Positions 17,120-25,444 of a stretch of DNA of 64,000 nucleotides are shown here, one piece after another. Each line of letters begins with the position of its first letter. The first letter of the stretch is position 1. The translations under genes were made by a program, and so were the position numbers. This DNA is from Woeseiaceae bacterium (lineage in GTDB: Bacteria; Pseudomonadota; Gammaproteobacteria; Steroidobacterales; Woeseiaceae), in contig JANQMR010000023.1 in NCBI GenBank assembly GCA_028279985.1, positions 154,550 to 218,549 on the forward strand, in the 5' to 3' direction. The notes under the pieces were generated by a model. That model saw nothing but the letters and a program-made list of their open reading frames with translations. It did not search any database and had not been told where the DNA came from.

Positions 17120-19588
17120 ATGGATACGTACGTCGCGAAGCGGGAGGGGGAAGTCGGAACGGTTTTTTTTTCGATCGCCGCATTCGCTGGTTTGCTTGGG
17201 TTGTTTGGTAGTGAACCCGCCGCTGCGCAAGCGAATGTGAGTCAGGGTGGAGATGTAACGTCTCGAGAATCCGGGCTCGAAGAGATCGTCGTCACAGCGC
17301 GCAAGCAGGAGGAGTCGTTACAGGAGGTGCCGGTCTCGGCAGCCGTGTTCTCCGAGTCGGAAATCGAACGGCGAAAGCTCACGTCACTGGAACAGATAGC
17401 CGGCAGTACCCCGGAACTATTTGTGGCTCGTAGCTCAAATGGGTCTGGAGCGGTGATTACCATGCGCGGGATCGGTTCGCAGTCCACATCCATCGCACTT
17501 CAGCAGTCGACAGCAGTCGTTGTCGACGGGGTCTACTATGGTTCCGGTTTTTTTCTGAACGAGGCGCTTTTCGACCTCGGCTCGATCGAGGTGCTGAAGG
17601 GGCCGCAGGCGCTATTCTTCGGGAAGAATGCGACGGCAGGCGTCATCTCTGTGACTACGAAGTCTCCAACGGATCAGTTCGAGTTGAGTACTAGCGTCGG
17701 ATATGAATTCACGGCGGAGGAAGCCGTGGCGGAGGGGATTATCTCCGGACCCGTGACCGATACCCTGTCGGCCCGCCTGGCTCTCCGCGCTTCCAGTATG
17801 GCCGGCGGGTACTTCGATAACCTGGCAACCGAGACACCCATTACAGCGATCGATACGGCGACCGGTCAGTTTATCCAGCATGCTCAGCAACCGAATGGCG
17901 GCGGTATGCCCGGTGCTTCAGAGCGAACGGTTCGGGGGACGATTGTGTGGCAGCCGACCGATCGTTTTACGGCGAACCTCAAGGCAACCTTGTCCTCACG
18001 CGAGGATGAGTCCAATGCCTGGAACTTCGTTCCGGTTGCATGTGGCAACGGAACCGGATTTACACAACCCAATCCAGAAGTTCCGTGCCAAGAAGAATTC
18101 GACGTGTACGTTCCGAATGCACCGGATGGCTTTGCGGGTGCCGTGCCCGGCATGAGGGAGAATGGGGCGTCGTTTAACGACTACGAGGCCTGGACCGTGA
18201 CGGCCGATTTGCGGTATGCCTGGAATGAAGCGTCGATTACATCGATAAGCAACCTCAACTCGAGCCGAAATCGCTGGGGCCTCGGGCAGAATGTGCATTC
18301 GCCGACCTCGTTCATTGCTGCGACACAGGACTCGCAGCTAGACGTTTTTTCGAACGAAACCCGCCTAGCTTTCAATATAACGGATTCCGCCGACGCCTTG
18401 ATCGGCGTGTATTATCAAAATTCCGAGCGCGATCATGATCAGGCGGCGGCATTTGCGCCATTGGAGGACTCGAATCAACCGGGTAATCTTCGCTATGTCA
18501 GCTATATAAAACCGTCGACAATCGATGTCGAGACATTGTCCGGATTCGGGCAGGTCCGGTGGCGATTCGTTCCCGAGTGGGAACTGGCGGTGGGAGCCCG
18601 ATACATCAGGGAGGAGAACAAAGGGTTCCTCGTGCAGAGTTTCGTGCTGCCGGCCTTGCAAGGGCTTTTTCCTGAAGGCGGCCCGCTATCGGCCGATCAA
18701 ACGTTTACGGAGACGACGCCTGAGCTGACATTTACCTACTTCCCCAATGATCAGGTAACTGTGTATGGCGGTTTCAAATCGGCTTACAAGTCGGGCGGGT
18801 TTTCGGCTAGCGCACTAATTGTCGCAGCGACGACGCTGTCGGATGTGGTCTTCGAGCCCGAAGAGGCCGATGGTTGGATGCTCGGATTGAAAAGCACCTG
18901 GCTGGACAATCAGCTTCGAATCAATGCCGAGATCTATCGCACAGAGTATACGAATCTTCAGGTCGATTTCTTCGATTCCGACACTTTCCAGTTCATCACG
19001 ACCAACGCAGGCGAGGCGCTGGTGGAAGGCGTTGAGGTTAATGTCGATTATGCGCCGGCTGGGGTATCCGGTCTTGTTCTCAATGGCGCCGTTGTCTACA
19101 ACGATGCGACGTATCAGGACTTCATCGCGCCATGCTATGCGGGGCAGTCCATTGCGGCGGGCTGTAATACGACGTTCGGCTCCGGACTCGGTCAGGATCT
19201 GAGCGGTTCGCCGACCGCGGTGGCGCCCAAGTGGACTGGTTCTTTGGGGGGCGTATACGTGACGGAGATCGGTTCGGGCTTTGAGCTGGAGTTCGGGTCG
19301 AACATCCGCTACAGCGACGATTATCTGGGGTCGAACTTCGGGTCTCCATTGTCCCGGCAGGACTCGTATGTCAACGTAGATGCATCGGTTGCGCTGCGCA
19401 GAGTCGATGCTCGTTGGAGTCTTGCGCTGATCGGCAGAAACCTGACGAACAGCTTCCGGTTCAGCAGCGTTCTGGATCTGCCCAACTCCGGGTCGGGTAC
19501 AGGTACCGCGAACGCAGTGCCGGCAGATGTCGTCGGGCTTGTGGACTTTCCGCGTACGGTCCTCCTGCAGCTAAGCACCCGGTTCTGA
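17120..19588 (+). CDS. TonB-dependent receptor
   Basis: This outer-membrane receptor of 822 residues imports a large or poorly soluble compound with energy from TonB. It has an N-terminal signal (VFFSIAAFAGLLGLFGSEPAAAQA), a TonB box region EEIVVTARKQEESLQEVPVS, the plug domain (GVYYGSGFFLNEALFDLGSIEVLKGPQ, FFGKNATAGVISVTTK) and a long beta barrel ending in PRTVLLQLSTRF with terminal Phe. ATG 17120 follows GGAGGGGAAGG; GTG 17081 is less likely. The family branch is the one common in sphingomonads and marine bacteria for hydrophobic or aromatic substrates. It heads the + strand catabolic unit, so the ligand is probably the substrate of this pathway. Confidence 0.93.
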   Translation: MDTYVAKREGEVGTVFFSIAAFAGLLGLFGSEPAAAQANVSQGGDVTSRESGLEEIVVTARKQEESLQEVPVSAAVFSESEIERRKLTSLEQIAGSTPELFVARSSNGSGAVITMRGIGSQSTSIALQQSTAVVVDGVYYGSGFFLNEALFDLGSIEVLKGPQALFFGKNATAGVISVTTKSPTDQFELSTSVGYEFTAEEAVAEGIISGPVTDTLSARLALRASSMAGGYFDNLATETPITAIDTATGQFIQHAQQPNGGGMPGASERTVRGTIVWQPTDRFTANLKATLSSREDESNAWNFVPVACGNGTGFTQPNPEVPCQEEFDVYVPNAPDGFAGAVPGMRENGASFNDYEAWTVTADLRYAWNEASITSISNLNSSRNRWGLGQNVHSPTSFIAATQDSQLDVFSNETRLAFNITDSADALIGVYYQNSERDHDQAAAFAPLEDSNQPGNLRYVSYIKPSTIDVETLSGFGQVRWRFVPEWELAVGARYIREENKGFLVQSFVLPALQGLFPEGGPLSADQTFTETTPELTFTYFPNDQVTVYGGFKSAYKSGGFSASALIVAATTLSDVVFEPEEADGWMLGLKSTWLDNQLRINAEIYRTEYTNLQVDFFDSDTFQFITTNAGEALVEGVEVNVDYAPAGVSGLVLNGAVVYNDATYQDFIAPCYAGQSIAAGCNTTFGSGLGQDLSGSPTAVAPKWTGSLGGVYVTEIGSGFELEFGSNIRYSDDYLGSNFGSPLSRQDSYVNVDASVALRRVDARWSLALIGRNLTNSFRFSSVLDLPNSGSGTGTANAVPADVVGLVDFPRTVLLQLSTRF

Positions 19589-19618
19589 TCATATGGCGGA
19601 CCAGCAGCACTCGTCCTG

Positions 19619-20494
19619 GTGAGCGACGTTCCGGCGAAGCAGACGGTCGTCCTGGAAGAGTCGGGGATGCGCGTCGTATGTGTAGACTCCGCCTACGACG
19701 TGGACGGCCGCAACTCGGCCCGGGATATTGTCGTGACAGGTTCATATAGTGGGGTGTTGTGTGCTCGCTTCGTCTCGGCACGAAACCCTTGTGCGGCGCT
19801 CGGGGTCGATTGTGCGATTGGTCCTGAAGGAGCATCGATAGCAGGGCTTTGGTACTACGAGGCCCTTAATCTGCCTGCTGCAGCGGCTGATGTGACGACC
19901 GTGGAGCTGGGCGATGGAGTCGACGTCTACGAAAATGGCGTTATCTCGCGCCTGAATGAGCCGGCCCGCCAGTGTGGCGTGGAAGGAGGGATGCCCGTCC
20001 GGAAAGCAGCCCGGCTATTGTTGCGGAGTCGGCCGCCGGACCCTGTGGAGCCTTCATCGGTGACCCGCCGGACGGCGGTTGTCCGGGAGAAGCACGGGGC
20101 TATTGTCTGTACGGATTCCATTGCTTTTGCGTTACCGGAGGACAGGGGCCGCAATGTCCTCTGCACCGGGGGGCATACCGGTCGTAGTGCAGTCCCGTAC
20201 CTGCAAGCGGCGCGTCCGCGCGGCTTCATATGTAGCGACGGAGGGCGTGGAAGAAACGACTCGGGTATCAGGGGCCTTCATGCCGTGCAAGACGACGGGC
20301 TTCCGGGTGCGACGGTCGACGCTCGCACAGCGAGGATGGGGGATGGGATGAGTACCTATCGCGATGGGATGATAAGCGCGACGAACCAGCTTGCGCGAGA
20401 CCTTGGGGTTCGGGTGGGCATGGATGCGAAGGAGGCAGCGCGATTGTTGCTGGTAGGCCAAAACGGAGCCGGCGTAAGTCCCTCGGTGGAGTAA
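19619..20494 (+). CDS. Unrecognised duplicated-domain protein A, partner of HyuA
   Basis: This is a 291-residue soluble protein of a family I do not recognise. It consists of two homologous halves. Half one (about 20-135) runs VCVDSAYDVDGRNSARDIVV ... GDGVDVYENGVISRLNEPA ... GMPVRKAARLLL. Half two (about 160-280) runs VCTDSIAFALPEDRGRNVLC ... GDGMSTYRDGMISATNQLA ... GMDAKEAARLLL. Each half has a DS near the start, GRN, a central glycine-rich stretch, GDG with an acidic or Thr pair, and the closing EAARLLL helix. A close paralogue is at 22612, with hyuA between. GTG 19619 has a weak ribosome-binding site. A role with HyuA/HyuB is inferred from position. Confidence 0.7.
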   Translation: MSDVPAKQTVVLEESGMRVVCVDSAYDVDGRNSARDIVVTGSYSGVLCARFVSARNPCAALGVDCAIGPEGASIAGLWYYEALNLPAAAADVTTVELGDGVDVYENGVISRLNEPARQCGVEGGMPVRKAARLLLRSRPPDPVEPSSVTRRTAVVREKHGAIVCTDSIAFALPEDRGRNVLCTGGHTGRSAVPYLQAARPRGFICSDGGRGRNDSGIRGLHAVQDDGLPGATVDARTARMGDGMSTYRDGMISATNQLARDLGVRVGMDAKEAARLLLVGQNGAGVSPSVE

Positions 20495-20540
20495 TGCGCG
20501 AGTGTGCGGCGCCGAGGACGCTCGATGTAGGACCTAGAGG

Positions 20541-22580
20541 GTGACGACACGTATTGGAATCGATATCGGCGGGACTTTCACGGACGCGGCGTCAGTCGGG
20601 CCTGACGGAGTCGTTCGGATCGGTAAGCAACTGACGTCGGCTGGCGAAGAACATCGCGGCGCAGTGCAGGCTGCCTGCGATACCGGGTTAGATACGAACC
20701 CGGATGCCGTGCTTGCGCATGGGACGACGCTTGTCATCAATGCCTTGTTGGAGCGCCATGTCGCCCGCGTCGCTCTCGTTACAACCAGAGGTTTCGCAGA
20801 TACGCACGAGTTGGCTATTGACTCCAGACCCGAACCGTATTGCCTGCGCTACCGGCGTGCTCCGGTCTTGGTGCCGCAAGATATGCGGTTCGAGATCGAT
20901 GAACGATTGACGGCGAACGGAGAGGCTTTACGTCGGCCTTCAAACGAGGAGATCCAATCGTTAGTTGACGCGCTGAGCGATGTGAAACCGGCGGCCATCG
21001 CCGTAGCCTTTGTCAACTCGTATGTCGATCCCTCAAACGAGCTTCTGGTCGGCGATGCGCTGAAAGCGGCGTTTCCTGATGTGCCGGTGACTCTTTCCTC
21101 CGATATCAGTCAGAGGCCGAGAGAGTATCAGCGGTTCACGACAGCCGCCGCGAATGCTTCGGTTGCGCCGCTGATGCGGGCCTATCTAGGGAAGCTGAAT
21201 GACTCGGTTCGCGGTGCCGGCTTTTCGGGGGATCTCGTCGTGCTCGATTCCAATGGCGGTGCGCAAAGTCTCGATGTGGCTATGGAGTTCCCAATCCGCA
21301 GCATCGAGTCGGGACCTGTCGCGGGCGCCCTCGCCTCCCTCAATTTGGCTGTTGCCCACGGTATAGATCACGCCGTTACGTTTGACATGGGAGGAACAAC
21401 GGCAAAGTCATGCTTGATTGAGCACGGTCGTTTCTTCTCCACCGATTTGTATTGGATTGGAGGGTATAGTCGCGGTTTCCCTACGCAAATTCCTTGCATC
21501 GATATTATCGAGGTCGGCGCAGGGGGCGGCTCGATTGCCTGGCTCGAAGACGGGGCGCGGCTGAGGGTCGGGCCGCGGTCGGCCGGGGCTTCGCCAGGCC
21601 CGGCGTGCTACGGGCAAGGCGGCACGGAGCCGACGGTTACTGACGCGAACCTGTTCTGCGGCCGGCTACCGGCCGCAGAGATCTCGGGGGATCTTTCGTT
21701 AGACAAAAATGCGGCGGAGCAGTCACTTCAGCGACTGGCCAGCGAGATAGGACTGGAGCCGCTTCGGCTTGCGCTGGGAGTACTACAGATTGCCGTGCTC
21801 TCGATGGCGGGTGCCGTGCGACGCCAAACATTGGAACTGGGGCACGATCCACGAGATTTCTGGTTGATCGCATCCGGCGGTGCAGGCCCGATGCATGCGT
21901 GCGACGTCGCGCGAGAAGTGGGAATCCGGCACGTTGCCGTGCCTCTGCATCCGGGCCATTTATCCGCAATCGGTATGTTGAGCGCCGATCTTCGGTTTGA
22001 AGGAACAAGGGCCGTTGATCGCTTACTAAGTGAGTTGAGTCCGCGGTCCCTGTTGGCGGCAATGGACGGCATTCGCGGCGAATTGATGAGCGCACTCGGC
22101 GGGGTCGGAGCCTCGGAGTCGGATGTCGTATTTCATTACTCACTGCTAATCCGGTACGTTGGGCAGGAGCATACACTTAAGATTCGCGCGCCAGTCGACG
22201 GCATCGAAGTGCCTCCGGATTTTCAAGAGAAGTTTTCGGAAGCGTTTGTGGCCGAGTATAAGCGTCGTTTCGGTCACGCCAATCCCCTCGCAGAGACTGA
22301 GGTGGTGCACCTGGAGTTGGTGGGACGTCGATCCTTGCCTCGGCCGCAATTCCTGACGGGAGAATACAGGCCGAAAATCCAGAAGAGTACGGGCCTTGCG
22401 TACTTCAGTCTCGACGAAACCGCAGTCGAGACGGTAATCCTCGATCGCCGATCTCTTTCGCCGGGTGACCGGTTGGTCGGTCCGTCGATTGTCTGTGAAG
22501 AGGGCTCGACATTCGTCATGCCGCCAGGCACGGAGGCTGTCGTCCTTGAAGATCTGACGTTGCTGGCGACGGTCGAGTGA
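20541..22580 (+). CDS. Hydantoinase A / oxoprolinase family protein
   Basis: This 679-residue HyuA-type ATPase of the actin-like fold has the phosphate-1 motif IGIDIGGTFTDAASVG at the N-terminus, LAHGTTLVINALLER, VTTRGFADTHELA, FDMGGTTAKSCLI in the second phosphate loop, and VGAGGGSIAWLEDGARLRVGPRSAGASPGPACYG. These motifs match N-methylhydantoinase A and acetone carboxylase beta. Such subunits phosphorylate the substrate or an intermediate while HyuB finishes the reaction. The likely partner HyuB is at 7271 in a different unit. The gene sits between two copies of the duplicated-domain family. It starts with GTG 20541. Confidence 0.9.
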   Translation: MTTRIGIDIGGTFTDAASVGPDGVVRIGKQLTSAGEEHRGAVQAACDTGLDTNPDAVLAHGTTLVINALLERHVARVALVTTRGFADTHELAIDSRPEPYCLRYRRAPVLVPQDMRFEIDERLTANGEALRRPSNEEIQSLVDALSDVKPAAIAVAFVNSYVDPSNELLVGDALKAAFPDVPVTLSSDISQRPREYQRFTTAAANASVAPLMRAYLGKLNDSVRGAGFSGDLVVLDSNGGAQSLDVAMEFPIRSIESGPVAGALASLNLAVAHGIDHAVTFDMGGTTAKSCLIEHGRFFSTDLYWIGGYSRGFPTQIPCIDIIEVGAGGGSIAWLEDGARLRVGPRSAGASPGPACYGQGGTEPTVTDANLFCGRLPAAEISGDLSLDKNAAEQSLQRLASEIGLEPLRLALGVLQIAVLSMAGAVRRQTLELGHDPRDFWLIASGGAGPMHACDVAREVGIRHVAVPLHPGHLSAIGMLSADLRFEGTRAVDRLLSELSPRSLLAAMDGIRGELMSALGGVGASESDVVFHYSLLIRYVGQEHTLKIRAPVDGIEVPPDFQEKFSEAFVAEYKRRFGHANPLAETEVVHLELVGRRSLPRPQFLTGEYRPKIQKSTGLAYFSLDETAVETVILDRRSLSPGDRLVGPSIVCEEGSTFVMPPGTEAVVLEDLTLLATVE

Positions 22581-22611
22581 GGCGGTACCAGCGTGTATAG
22601 GAGTCGGTGAG

Positions 22612-23475
22612 ATGTCGGATCTATTGGAGTCAGAAGAGCATCCCCAAGACGTAATGGTGGACAGGCCCCATGGCCGCGTCGTTGCGATGGACTCGGCACG
22701 GTACGTCGACGAGACGAACCATGGCCGGGATGTGGTTGTCCCGGCCTCGTACATCGGAGTGCTCCCCGCACGCCTAATGGCCCCGCACCGTCCGAAGGCG
22801 GTCATAGGGCATGATGGAGGAATCGGGAAAGACGGAGCAGGCATTCAAGGGCTCTACTATCTCGAGGCGCTCGGTATCCCGGCTGCCGCGGCTGCGGGGG
22901 ATAGCGCCGAGCTAGGGAACGGCAAAGACTTGTATGAGTCGGGGGTGATCAGCCGGGTAAACATATTGGCGGAGAGCTGTGGAGTCGAAGCCGGTCAATC
23001 GGTGGTAGAGGCGGCCGAACTCCTACTCGAGAATGAACCACAGAACGCCGCGCCCGGTACGAAGATTCGACGCGAGATCGTCGAGACTTCGAAGACTGGA
23101 CGCAACGTCGTGATTACCGACTCGATCATCTTCGCGAAGCCTGAGGATAGGGGGCGCAATGTTCTGGTCACGGCGGGACATACAGGAACCTCCGGTGCGG
23201 CATTTCTGTTGGAGTTCAGGCCTTGGGGCTTTATCTGCTCCGATGGCGGCGGCGGAAAAAACAGCTCCGGTACAGCCGGGCTTGCGATAGTCGATAAGCA
23301 TGGCTTGGCCGGCGCCAGTGTTTCCGCGCAAACGGCGGCTATCGGTGATGCCTACTCTACCTATTACGACGGGGTCATCGTTGCGTGCAATGAGCATGCG
23401 CGTCGGCGTGGGGTCACTGAGGGCATGAAGGCGAAGGAGGCTGCGCGCCTTCTGCTGCAGGACGATGTGACGTAA
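22612..23475 (+). CDS. Unrecognised duplicated-domain protein B, partner of HyuA
   Basis: This 287-residue paralogue of the protein at 19619 shows the same two-half architecture. Half one contains VAMDSARYVDETNHGRDVVV, LPARLMAPHRPKAVIGHDGG, GIQGLYYLEALGIPAAAAAGD and GNGKDLYESGVISRVN. Half two contains VITDSIIFAKPEDRGRNVLV, TAGHTGTSGAAFLLEF, GFICSDGGGGKNSSGTAGL and GDAYSTYYDGVIVACNEHARR. The second halves of A and B are more alike than the first halves. No catalytic signature is known to me; conserved Asp, Ser, His and glycine clusters could form a ligand site. ATG 22612 follows GGAGTCGGTGAG. The stop overlaps the DUF35 start by one base. Confidence 0.7.
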   Translation: MSDLLESEEHPQDVMVDRPHGRVVAMDSARYVDETNHGRDVVVPASYIGVLPARLMAPHRPKAVIGHDGGIGKDGAGIQGLYYLEALGIPAAAAAGDSAELGNGKDLYESGVISRVNILAESCGVEAGQSVVEAAELLLENEPQNAAPGTKIRREIVETSKTGRNVVITDSIIFAKPEDRGRNVLVTAGHTGTSGAAFLLEFRPWGFICSDGGGGKNSSGTAGLAIVDKHGLAGASVSAQTAAIGDAYSTYYDGVIVACNEHARRRGVTEGMKAKEAARLLLQDDVT

Positions 23476-23888
23476 TGGATGTCGTCCTGCCATCGGAGGC
23501 ATCGGATCTGACACTGCCGTTTTGGACGGCTGCGAGTGAGCATAAATTGGTCCGGCCACTTTGCGAGCATTGTCAGCGCAGCTTCTTCGTTCCTCAAATA
23601 GCTTGTCCACGTTGTCGCTCGGAGTCCTGGAGTTACGCGGAAAGTGCGGGGCGGGGGCGTGTTTACAGTTTTACGGTGGTGCATAGAGGACCGAGCCCGG
23701 AGCACAGAGCGCCGTACGTTGTTGCGATCATCGATTTAGAGAATGAAGGCTGGTCCATGATGTCCAATGTCGTAGGGTGTCGGCCGGACGCGGTGGAGAT
23801 CGGGCAGCGCGTTTCCGTTTGCTTTGGAAAACGACGGGATGGTTTGACCGTTCCGCAATTCCAGCCGGCTGAGGAATCGGCCCAATGA
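23475..23888 (+). CDS. Zn-ribbon OB-fold protein (DUF35 / ChsH2-like)
   Basis: This 137-residue protein has a rubredoxin-like zinc ribbon (CEHC at about 34-37 and CPRC at about 49-52) followed by an OB fold (GRGRVYSFTVVHRGPSPEHRAPYVVAIIDLE, VSNVV-type turn, GQRVSVCFGK). DUF35 proteins bind acyl-CoA and pair with thiolase-like proteins; ChsH2 with Ltp2 in steroid side-chain removal is the best-known case. A thiolase of the SCP2 type is two genes downstream (25445). The start ATG overlaps the previous stop (TAATG), and its end overlaps the ligase start (ATGA), so the three genes are tightly coupled. Confidence 0.88.
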   Translation: MDVVLPSEASDLTLPFWTAASEHKLVRPLCEHCQRSFFVPQIACPRCRSESWSYAESAGRGRVYSFTVVHRGPSPEHRAPYVVAIIDLENEGWSMMSNVVGCRPDAVEIGQRVSVCFGKRRDGLTVPQFQPAEESAQ

Positions 23889-25432
23889 ACGTCGGGCTTG
23901 CCGCGACTCGCTCGGCCCGACGATATCCGGATGCGATCGCTGCGTTCGACAGCGTGAGTGAACTGACCTGGCAGGACGTTGAGCGAAGAAGCAACCGTCT
24001 GGCGAATGCGCTGCTCGGCGCATTGAATCCGACGAAGGGCGATCGGGTCGCGTTATGGGCGCCGAACCGGGTCGAGGTGCCCGAGATACTGGCGGGAATA
24101 GCGAAGGCTGGCTTGACCTATGTCGGACTGAATTTTCGAATGAGCGATACCGATCTTCTTCAGGTCCTGGACAATGCAGACCCCCGGGCTTTGATCGTGG
24201 CGGGGGAATTTTACGATAGGGCGACGGCGATAGTCTCGGGTCGCGAGGTCCAGCTATACGATCTCGATGGATCTAAGGGGGAACATTGCCTGCGTACGCA
24301 TACGCAACGGGCGTCATCTGCACCGCCGCCTACCTTGCATGAAATCCGTCCTGACGACGACTTCTGTATCGTCTATACAAGCGGTACGACAGGAACGCCG
24401 AAAGGCGTCTGGTTCGATCATGGCCGGGTGCTGCAGCATGCAACGGTCGCGGCCCTGGAGTATGAGATTTCCCAGAGCAGCCGGTATCTCATGGCCATTC
24501 CACACAACTCGTCGGTCAACATCACGCTCGTGCCTTGCATGACTATGGGGGCGGCGATGGGGTTTATCGATAGCCGAAGCTTCGATGCGGGGGCCTTCGT
24601 GGATACCGTGCAGATGACCCGGTCCACGCATTCTTATCTGGTTCCAACGCAGTTGTATCGTCTGCTCGACACTGGAACGAGTGCGGACCGTCTAGGGTCG
24701 ATGTCGACCCTCGGATATGGCGCTGCGCCAATGTCTCCCGACAAAGCGGGAGAGCTGCTCGACAGATATGGACCGATATTCAATCAGTTGTATGGCATGG
24801 CGGAGATTGCATCGATTGGTACGATGCTGCGCAAGCCCGATCACGTGGCTGCGATGAACGGACGTCCGGAGTTGCTTCGATCCGCGGGACAGGCTTCGTA
24901 TGCGATCGACGTGCGTGTGGTGAGCCAAGAGGGCAAGGACGTAGAGCCCGGCGAACGCGGTGAGGTGATATTCGCCGCCCCTTACATGATGAAGGGCTAC
25001 TATCGAGATTCGGAGAGAACCCGAAGCGCCTTAAGAAACGGCTGGATACACTCCGGGGACATAGCGGAGATCGACTCGGATGGATTCATCTATATCGTAG
25101 ACCGGATGAAGGACTTGATCATCAGGGGAGGATTCAATATCGCGCCTGTCGAGATTGAATCGGCCCTGCACCGCCACCCGGACGTGCTGGAGGTGGGCGT
25201 AATAGGCGTGCCCGACGAGGAATGGGGCGAGTCGATAGTGGCATTCGTTTCACCGAAGAAAGAAGGCCGGCTCGACGAAGGCGAGTTGATCGATTGGTGC
25301 CGAGATATCGCCGGTCTTGGTTCTCTTAAGATGCCGAAGGAGATTCGTTTTCTCTCCTCGCTTCCGAAGAATGCCGTCGGGAAAATCGCGAAAGACGAAC
25401 TACGCCGCCAATTCGGGCTGCCACAAGGCTGA
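23885..25432 (+). CDS. AMP-forming acyl-CoA ligase 2
   Basis: This 515-residue adenylate-forming enzyme has CIVYTSGTTGTPKGVWFDH near residue 165, YGMAEIASIGTM, HSGDIAEIDSDGFIYIVDRMKD and the hinge IRGGFNIAPVEIE. The C-terminal catalytic Lys region is LPKNAVGKIAKDELR. It differs from ligase 1 (11358), and the two probably activate different acids in the pathway, for example the side chain and the ring-derived acid. It lies between the DUF35 and SCP2-thiolase genes, an arrangement known from acyl-CoA side-chain degradation clusters. Confidence 0.9.
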   Translation: MNVGLAATRSARRYPDAIAAFDSVSELTWQDVERRSNRLANALLGALNPTKGDRVALWAPNRVEVPEILAGIAKAGLTYVGLNFRMSDTDLLQVLDNADPRALIVAGEFYDRATAIVSGREVQLYDLDGSKGEHCLRTHTQRASSAPPPTLHEIRPDDDFCIVYTSGTTGTPKGVWFDHGRVLQHATVAALEYEISQSSRYLMAIPHNSSVNITLVPCMTMGAAMGFIDSRSFDAGAFVDTVQMTRSTHSYLVPTQLYRLLDTGTSADRLGSMSTLGYGAAPMSPDKAGELLDRYGPIFNQLYGMAEIASIGTMLRKPDHVAAMNGRPELLRSAGQASYAIDVRVVSQEGKDVEPGERGEVIFAAPYMMKGYYRDSERTRSALRNGWIHSGDIAEIDSDGFIYIVDRMKDLIIRGGFNIAPVEIESALHRHPDVLEVGVIGVPDEEWGESIVAFVSPKKEGRLDEGELIDWCRDIAGLGSLKMPKEIRFLSSLPKNAVGKIAKDELRRQFGLPQG

Positions 25433-25444
25433 GCGTAGGGGATC

